NCBI RefSeq assembly: GCF_030116705.1
Contig: NZ_JAOTIK010000004.1
Location: forward strand, 57,570-121,569
From: Streptomyces sp. ML-6
Lineage (GTDB): Bacteria; Actinomycetota; Actinomycetes; Streptomycetales; Streptomycetaceae
DNA length: 64,000 bases
Direction of reading: 5' to 3'
The notes beneath the pieces are model-generated. The model searched no databases, was not told the origin of the DNA, and saw only the letters and a program-made list of their open reading frames with translations. This document shows, piece after piece, positions 58,687 to 64,000 of the stretch; position 1 is the first letter of the stretch; every line of letters begins with the position of its first letter. The position numbers and the translations under genes were made by a program.

Positions 58687-59721
58687 TCAGCCGTAGCGGC
58701 ACGTCTCGTGGAAGAAGCCGTCCACGACGGCGAGTTCGCCGCGGGCGCGCAGGGTGTCGTAGACGTGCCCGCCCAGGGCGAGGTCCAGGACGCCGAGCCC
58801 GAAGGGCGAGAAGACGACGGGCCGGCCGTGCGGGACGTCCAGGGTGCCGGTGAGCACGTCGTACAGGGTGCCGGCGATGAAGTCCCGGTTCCCGGTGGCC
58901 TGTTCGGCCAGGTGCGGGGAGGTGCCGGCCCTGAGGCAGTGGTCGATGTCGTCGACGATGTTCGCGGCCGTGAGGATCACCTCGGGCGACAGGTCGCGCA
59001 AGGACACGTGCAGGACCAGGGGGTTGTGGGTGAACCAGCCGGGATCGGTGACGTGCGGGGCGGGGGCGACGGTGGCGAAGACGACGAGGTCGCTGGAGCG
59101 GATCAGCTCGCCGGGATCACTGTGCAGGGTGAGGGTGCCGTTGTCGCCCTCGCGTCCGAGGTGCCCGGCGAAACCCCGGGCGTGTTCGGCCGACAGGTCG
59201 TACACACCGGTTTCGGTGAAGCTCCAGCCGGTACGGGCGAGGTACTGGTGGATGAACCGGGCGATCAGGCCGGTGCCGAAGAAACCGATCCGGCGCGGCC
59301 GCTCGCGCCCCCGGGTGAGCCGGTCCGCGGCCAGCACCGCCGAGGCGGCGGTCCGGGCCGCGCTGATGATGGAACTCTCCATACAGGCCAGCGGGTAGCC
59401 GGTCACCGGGTCGTTCAGGACCAGGACCGCGGAGGCCCGGGGCAGGCCGGCCGCCACGTTCCGCGGGAAGCTGGAGATCCACTTGATGCCGTCCAGGGGC
59501 GCCGGCCCGCCCAGCGAGGCGGGCAGAGCGATGATCCGCGAGTCGGGACGGTCGGGAAAACGCAGGAAACAGGACGGCGGGTTGACCGTGTCACCACCGC
59601 CGTGCACACGGTAGGCCGACTCGACCAGCCGGACCACTTCCCCGTGCCGGCCGTCAAGGACTCGGTGCACGTCCGCGCCGGGAATCACGGCGAACGAAGG
59701 CACCCGGGGGGCAGGCGGCAT
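58687..59721 (-). CDS. sbnB: SbnB-like 2,3-diaminopropionate biosynthesis dehydrogenase
   Basis: A 344-residue member of the ornithine cyclodeaminase/mu-crystallin family, matching SbnB. The substrate-site lysine is in GIKWISSFPRNVAAGLPRASAVLVLND near residue 76, and the NAD-binding GxGxxA-type motif in IGFFGTGLIARFIHQYL near 145. It oxidises the SbnA product ACEGA to 2,3-diaminopropionate and 2-oxoglutarate. The ATG at 59721 is favoured by GGAG eight bases upstream and by family length; GTG at 59724 is possible. It leads the sbnB-trpE-trpG operon, so diaminopropionate and tryptophan supply are co-regulated. Confidence 0.9.
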   Translation of the reverse strand: MPPAPRVPSFAVIPGADVHRVLDGRHGEVVRLVESAYRVHGGGDTVNPPSCFLRFPDRPDSRIIALPASLGGPAPLDGIKWISSFPRNVAAGLPRASAVLVLNDPVTGYPLACMESSIISAARTAASAVLAADRLTRGRERPRRIGFFGTGLIARFIHQYLARTGWSFTETGVYDLSAEHARGFAGHLGREGDNGTLTLHSDPGELIRSSDLVVFATVAPAPHVTDPGWFTHNPLVLHVSLRDLSPEVILTAANIVDDIDHCLRAGTSPHLAEQATGNRDFIAGTLYDVLTGTLDVPHGRPVVFSPFGLGVLDLALGGHVYDTLRARGELAVVDGFFHETCRYG

Positions 59722-59764
59722 CACACACTCCACAGCTCTCGGGAAAAAGGGGAACTCCGTGACG

Positions 59765-59796
59765 ACGCTAGGCACATGCCTTATCGGCGTGATATC
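59765..59796 (-). promoter_or_regulatory. SARP-box promoter of the sbnB-trpE-trpG operon
   Basis: Minus strand: heptamers GATATCA and GATAAGG on an 11-bp period, then eight bases and TAGCGT. The second heptamer is identical to that of the SARP gene's own box at 6875. Confidence 0.6.
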
Positions 59797-59961
59797 GCCG
59801 GATTACCGACCCCGGCCCGTCGGGGAGACGTCGGGGCGGCGCCCGGGTGCCGGGGCCGGGGCCGGGGGGCGGGGCGGCCGGGCTGCGCCTGGCAGGGGCC
59901 CGGACCCATTCCCCCGGGCCGGGGCCCGCCCGGCCGGCGCACCAGGCCGGCACCGCCCCCG

Positions 59962-60012
59962 CCCCCGCCCTCCCGCACCGGCTCAGGGGCCGGTGCGGGA
60001 GGCGGGGGTTTT
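59962..60012. terminator. Strong hairpin with flanking T-tract
   Basis: A 20-bp stem with one bulged base, followed on the plus strand by TTTT. It lies between the 132-bp repeat block and the sbnB promoter, and probably shields that promoter from transcription coming from the right. Confidence 0.6.
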
Positions 60013-60079
60013 GTGCGGGCTCAACGGGCTCAGCGGATTCCCGGCGGCAGGTTTCCCGCGGGCTCTGCAACGGGCCGGG

Positions 60080-60770
60080 CGGAAGTCCTGCGGCGGACCC
60101 GGCGGGCCGCGCGGCAGGACCTGCGACGGACTCTGCGACAAATTCCGCAACGGCCCCGACAGGAATCCTGCGGCGGACCCGGAAGCCCTGCAGCGGACCC
60201 GGCGGTCCGGGCGGAAGCCCTGCGGCGGACCCGGCGGGCCGCGCGGCAGGACCTGCGACGGACTCTGCGACAAATTCCGCAACGGCCCCGACAGGAATCC
60301 TGCGGCGGACCCGGAAGCCCTGCAGCGGACCCGGCGGTCCGGGCGGAAGTCCCGCGGCGGACCCGGCAGGCCGCGCGGCAGGACCTGCGACGGACTCTGC
60401 GACAAATTCCGCAACGGCCCCGACAGGAATCCTGCGGCGGACCCGGAAGCCCTGCAGCGGACCCGGCGGTCCGGGCGGAAGTCCCGCGGCGGACCCGGCA
60501 GGCCGCGCGGCAGGACCTGCGGCGGACTCTGCGACAAATTCCGCAACGGCCCCGACAGGAATCCTGCGGCGGACCCGGAAGCCCTGCAGCGGACCCGGCG
60601 GTCCTGCGGCGGGCCCGGCGGTCCGGGCGGAAGCCCCGCGGCGGACCCGGCAGGCCGCGCGGCAGGACCTGTGACGGACTCTGCGACAAATTCCGCAACG
60701 GACCGACAGGAATCCTGCGGCGGACCCGGGGGTCCTGCGGCGGGCCCGGCGGTCCGGGCGGGGGTCCTGC
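60080..60770. repeat. 132-bp tandem repeats (about five copies)
   Basis: The core GACTCTGCGACAAATTCCGC recurs with starts near 60129, 60261, 60393, 60525 and 60677: three intervals of 132 bp and one of 152 bp, where 20 bp were added. Each unit contains several copies of CTGCGGCGGACCCGG and one AT-richer core, TGCGACAAATTCCGCA, that is partly palindromic. Because 132 is a multiple of three, all frames stay open through most copies, but the 20-bp insertion and absence of a start or ribosome site argue against coding. The rest of the 59722-60813 gap is G-rich simple sequence. Confidence 0.85.
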
Positions 60771-60813
60771 GGCGGACCCGGGGGGTCTATGGGGGCCCGG
60801 GGGGCCGGGGGGT

Positions 60814-63800
60814 CTATGGGGGGGCCGGGGGGCCGGGCGGGTTTTCCGGTCCGGGGGGCGGGGGCGGGAAGCCGTCGAGTTCCCGGGCGGCTTCCTCCTG
60901 CCAGCGGGTGGCGCCCCGCAGGGTGAACAGTTCCCTGGCGCCCGTGAGTTCGGTACGGGCCTCCTCATGGCGGCCCAGCTCCCGCAGGAGCACCCCGAGT
61001 TTCAGCCGGATCGATCCCTCGACCACGGGATTGCCCAGCCCGCGGGCGACCTTGCGTCCCTGGACGTAGGCGGACTCGGCCGACTCCAGCGCGCCGAGCG
61101 CCACCCGGGCCTGTCCCAGCCCGTACAGGGCATGGGCCAGGCCGTGGCTGTCGGCCTTGGCCCGGGACAGTTCCTCCACGCGCAGGTAGGACTCCTCGGC
61201 CTCCCGGGCCCGGCCCGACAGCAGCTGGGCGCTGCCCAGCCGGTACAGGCACTGGGCCAGGCTGCGCGAGGAGCCCGAGGGCATGGACTCCGCGACCCGG
61301 ACCGCGTCACGGGCATGACCGAGACTGGCTTCGTAGTTGCCCCGGTCGAGTTCGAGCTGGGCCATGTTCTGCAGGACGGAGGACTGCGAGGACAGATCAC
61401 CGGCCTCCCGGAAAACGGGCAGCGCCGCGCGCAGCAGGCCGGCCGCCGCGTCCGGGTCGCCCTGGAGACGGTAAACGACCGCGAGATTGCGCAGGACCAG
61501 GGCACGGCCCAGCTCCTCGCCCAGGGCCCCATACAGGCCGAGTGCTTCCTGCGAGCGGGCCTTGGCCTCGTCCATGTGCTGGCGCATCAGCGCGGCCGCC
61601 CCCAGATGGTGGAGCATGACCGCCTCGCCCAGGCGGTCCTGCGCGCTCCTGGCCGCCCGCAGGGCGTGCAGGGCGCAGCTGTGCCAGTTCTCGACGTAGC
61701 TGCGGGTCTCGAACAGGACCGACGCGCAGCCGGTCAGGTCCCAGGCCAGGCCGGCCATGCCCATCCGGGCGGCCTGTTCGACCATGCCCACCAGGCACAG
61801 GCGTTCGGCCTCGAACCAGGCCAGGGGGTCGGCAAGGAGCTCTTCGAGCAGGTCGGTGTCCACCGGGCGGGGCCGGACCGGGCCGCGCACGATACCGAAC
61901 GCGCCGCCGCTCTCGCGGCGGTGGGCCTCACGGGCGATGGCCAGGGCGGTGCTGAAGACACGGCGCAGCGCCTCGTGCCCGTCCTGGCCGGGCTCTTCCT
62001 CCCGGGCCCGTTCCCCCGCATACAGGCGCAGCAGGTTCTGGAAGCGGTAGCGCAGCCGGCCGGTCGCATCCACACCGACGACCTCGAGGAACTGGGTGTC
62101 GACCAGGTCTTCCAGGAGCAGTTCCGCCTCGATGACATCCACGTCGAGCAGGGCGGCGGCCACCCAGGAAGTGAAATCGGGCACCCCGGCCAGGCCCAGG
62201 CGGCGGTAGAGACGGGCCGCCCGGGGCGACAGGTAGCGGTAGCTGAGCTCGAACCCGGCCCGGACCCGGGAAGCGCCCTGGCTCAGCTCATCGAGCCTGC
62301 GGCGTTCATCACTCAGACGGGTGACCAGGTGCTGCAGGGACCAGTGAGGCCGGGAAGCCAGCCGGGCCGCCGCGATCCGCAGGGCCAGCGGGAGACGGTC
62401 GCACAGCTCCGCCAGCCGGACCGCATCCGCACGGGCCGCAGCAACCCGCTCCTCCCCCGCGATCCTCGCGACCAGCTCCACCGCCTCGCCCGGCAACAGG
62501 ACCCCCAGATGGACACGGGCCCGCGGCGGCCAGGTGACCAGTTGCTCGAGCTGGTCCCGGCTGGTGACCACCACACAACTCGCCCCGCTGCCCGGCAAAA
62601 GCGGCGCCACCTGGGCATGAGTACGCACATTGTCCAGAACGATCAGCACACGACGTTCACTCAGCAGACTGCGGTAAAGCGCCACACGCTCCTCGAGCGC
62701 CCCGGGAATCTGCTGCCCCGCCACCCCCAGCGAACGCAGAAAACGCCCCAGCACATCCCCCACCGGCGCCGGCTCGTGCTGCTCGTCATAACCCCGCAGA
62801 TCCGCGAAAAGCCTCCCATCGGGATACTCACCGGCCACCCGGTGCGCCCAGCGCAGCACCAGACCCGACTTCCCCACCCCCGCCACCCCGGTCACCAGCC
62901 CGACCGTCGGACTTTGCAGCACCGCCGCAGAACGCACCACCAGCGCGTCCAGAGCCGCCAGCTCCCTCTCCCGCCCCGTAAAACCCGGAACATCGGGCGG
63001 CAGCTCGGAAGGAACCACCACCGCCTCCCCACCGGCCCCGCCCTCCCCCACCACCGCCAACGGCCCCTCACCCAGAGCCAGCGACGGATCATCCCGCAGG
63101 ATCAGATCATGCAGCCCCTGCAGATCCGGACCCGGCTCCAGACCCAGCTCCTCGATGAACTGCTCACGGGCCCGGCGATAGGACTCCATCGCCTCCGCAC
63201 GCCGCCCGGCCCGGTACTGGGCAAGCATATGATGATAACGAGTCCGCTCCCGCAACGGATGCTCCTGCACCACCCCACCAAGCTCCGGCAGCAACTCGTA
63301 ATGCCGCCCCAGCCCCAGCTGCACAGCCGTCGCATCGTCATACGCATTGAGCCGGCACTCCGCCAGCCGCGCCGCCTCCTCCTCCACCAAAACCCCCGAC
63401 ACCCCCGCCAGAGCCGGCCCCCGCCACAACCCCAGAGCCCGCCGGTAACACACCTCCGCATCCCGCAACCGCCCCTCCCCCACCGCCTCCTCCGCCCGCC
63501 CCACCAAAACCCCGAACTCCACCGCATCCACCTCATGACCCCCCACATCCAGGAAATACCCCGGATACGCCGTCACGATCACCCCCTCCCCCGCCCCCTG
63601 CGCCCTGAACGTCTTACGCAACGCAGCAATCACGATCGCGATCTGCGTCCGGGCCGTCGCCGGAGGACACCCCTTCCACACCTCCTCCACCAACGTGTCC
63701 ACCGGCACCACCCGCCCCGGATTCAACAACAGCAAAGCAAGCGTGGTCCGCTGACGCGCCCCCCCGATCACCACCTTCCGCTCACCCGCCATCACCACAA

Positions 63801-63858
63801 GCGGACCAAGCACCCCGAACACCAACCGTTCCCCCACCAGCCCTCCCCCCTGAGGCAT
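60814..63858 (-). CDS. AfsR/SARP-family regulator, full length with TPR domain
   Basis: A 1014-residue regulator. Domains: winged helix (about 12-100, RLVFGVLGPLVVMAGE), activation domain (about 105-255, ending ELGLEPGPDLQGLHDLILRDD), NB-ARC with Walker A GVAGVGKSGLV near 325 and Walker B VLIVLDN near 405, an arm region, then TPR-like repeats from about 740 (AVMLHHLGAAALMRQHMDEAKARSQEALGLYGALGE, and several more). The last about 20 residues are poly-Pro. It may act with the shorter SARP at 6939. The annotated ATG lies very close to a G-run; a GTG at 63837 with GGAGG upstream is an alternative start. No SARP box was seen in the 142 bp upstream. Confidence 0.9.
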   Translation of the reverse strand: MPQGGGLVGERLVFGVLGPLVVMAGERKVVIGGARQRTTLALLLLNPGRVVPVDTLVEEVWKGCPPATARTQIAIVIAALRKTFRAQGAGEGVIVTAYPGYFLDVGGHEVDAVEFGVLVGRAEEAVGEGRLRDAEVCYRRALGLWRGPALAGVSGVLVEEEAARLAECRLNAYDDATAVQLGLGRHYELLPELGGVVQEHPLRERTRYHHMLAQYRAGRRAEAMESYRRAREQFIEELGLEPGPDLQGLHDLILRDDPSLALGEGPLAVVGEGGAGGEAVVVPSELPPDVPGFTGRERELAALDALVVRSAAVLQSPTVGLVTGVAGVGKSGLVLRWAHRVAGEYPDGRLFADLRGYDEQHEPAPVGDVLGRFLRSLGVAGQQIPGALEERVALYRSLLSERRVLIVLDNVRTHAQVAPLLPGSGASCVVVTSRDQLEQLVTWPPRARVHLGVLLPGEAVELVARIAGEERVAAARADAVRLAELCDRLPLALRIAAARLASRPHWSLQHLVTRLSDERRRLDELSQGASRVRAGFELSYRYLSPRAARLYRRLGLAGVPDFTSWVAAALLDVDVIEAELLLEDLVDTQFLEVVGVDATGRLRYRFQNLLRLYAGERAREEEPGQDGHEALRRVFSTALAIAREAHRRESGGAFGIVRGPVRPRPVDTDLLEELLADPLAWFEAERLCLVGMVEQAARMGMAGLAWDLTGCASVLFETRSYVENWHSCALHALRAARSAQDRLGEAVMLHHLGAAALMRQHMDEAKARSQEALGLYGALGEELGRALVLRNLAVVYRLQGDPDAAAGLLRAALPVFREAGDLSSQSSVLQNMAQLELDRGNYEASLGHARDAVRVAESMPSGSSRSLAQCLYRLGSAQLLSGRAREAEESYLRVEELSRAKADSHGLAHALYGLGQARVALGALESAESAYVQGRKVARGLGNPVVEGSIRLKLGVLLRELGRHEEARTELTGARELFTLRGATRWQEEAARELDGFPPPPPGPENPPGPPAPP

Positions 63859-64000
63859 TCCCCCCGCACACTACCCGCCCAACAGTTCGACACGAACAAC
63901 CACCAACAAACTCCCCCACCCCCACCCCCACCGGCATATGCCCCCCCCACACCACACACCCCCACCCCCCACCCCCCGGCACCCCCCGGGCACCACCACC

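Noticed and set aside
60080..60770. CRISPR array
   Set aside because: Units are 132 bp and nearly identical throughout, with no short repeat/unique spacer pattern and no cas genes.
59759..61069. Plus-strand frame through the 132-bp repeats, encoding a 44-residue repeat protein
   Set aside because: All frames are open because 132 is divisible by three; no ribosome site, the frame is broken by the 20-bp insertion in other readings, and its 3' end runs antisense into the regulator gene.

Overview
The window is very GC-rich, with long overlapping open frames on both strands, twin-arginine and lipobox exports, sparse intergenic space and two AfsR/SARP-type regulators. This points to a Streptomyces-like actinomycete. 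No rRNA, tRNA or CRISPR array was seen.

Left edge (1-6732) is a carbohydrate-uptake locus. It holds a cut-off FAD-dependent oxidoreductase facing left, then a MalF/MalG-type permease pair, a Tat/lipobox solute-binding protein and a secreted BNR-repeat protein. A shared 17-bp operator-like motif occurs upstream of the outward transcription units.

From about 6.9 kb to the right edge the window looks like one biosynthetic gene cluster. (a) 6.9-15.9 kb: SARP regulator, hypothetical protein, Sfp-type PPTase, VioC/AsnO-like Fe/2-oxoglutarate hydroxylase, MacB-like ABC exporter, and a ferric-reductase-like membrane protein with an apparent frameshift. (b) 16.0-24.8 kb: an ebo-type operon (EboF, EboE, EboB, EboA, TIM barrel, EboC/UbiA) with an inositol-3-phosphate synthase homologue, a Tat-secreted protein and a second PPTase. 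(c) 25.1-41.0 kb: membrane protein, MFS exporter, ornithine-carbamoyltransferase-like enzyme, two NRPSs (A-T-C-A-T and C-A-T-C-A-T, no thioesterase) and MbtH. (d) 41.2-49.8 kb: flavin monooxygenase, free-standing condensation domain, DsbA-fold isomerase-like protein, ketoreductase, KS-beta, KS-alpha, ACP and SbnA. (e) 50.0-53.7 kb: tryptophan halogenase, flavin reductase and cation/proton antiporter. (f) 54.1-59.7 kb: TrpD, a small secreted peptide with four DDPWHP repeats, TrpG, TrpE and SbnB. (g) 60.0-63.9 kb: a 132-bp tandem-repeat block and a full-length AfsR-like regulator.

Inferred logic: SbnA/SbnB supply 2,3-diaminopropionate, which the carbamoyltransferase may convert to a ureido form. 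TrpE/G/D raise anthranilate and tryptophan flux, and the halogenase with its reductase makes chlorotryptophan. The hydroxylase modifies an amino acid. The small type II PKS with the isomerase-like protein makes an acyl chain that the free C domain may attach to a tetrapeptide. I do not recognise a known product with this gene set.

Nine promoters in the cluster share one architecture: two heptamers containing ATAG/GATA/GTAG on an 11-bp period, eight bases, then a -10-like hexamer. This is the geometry of SARP binding sites, and one of them lies in front of the SARP gene itself.
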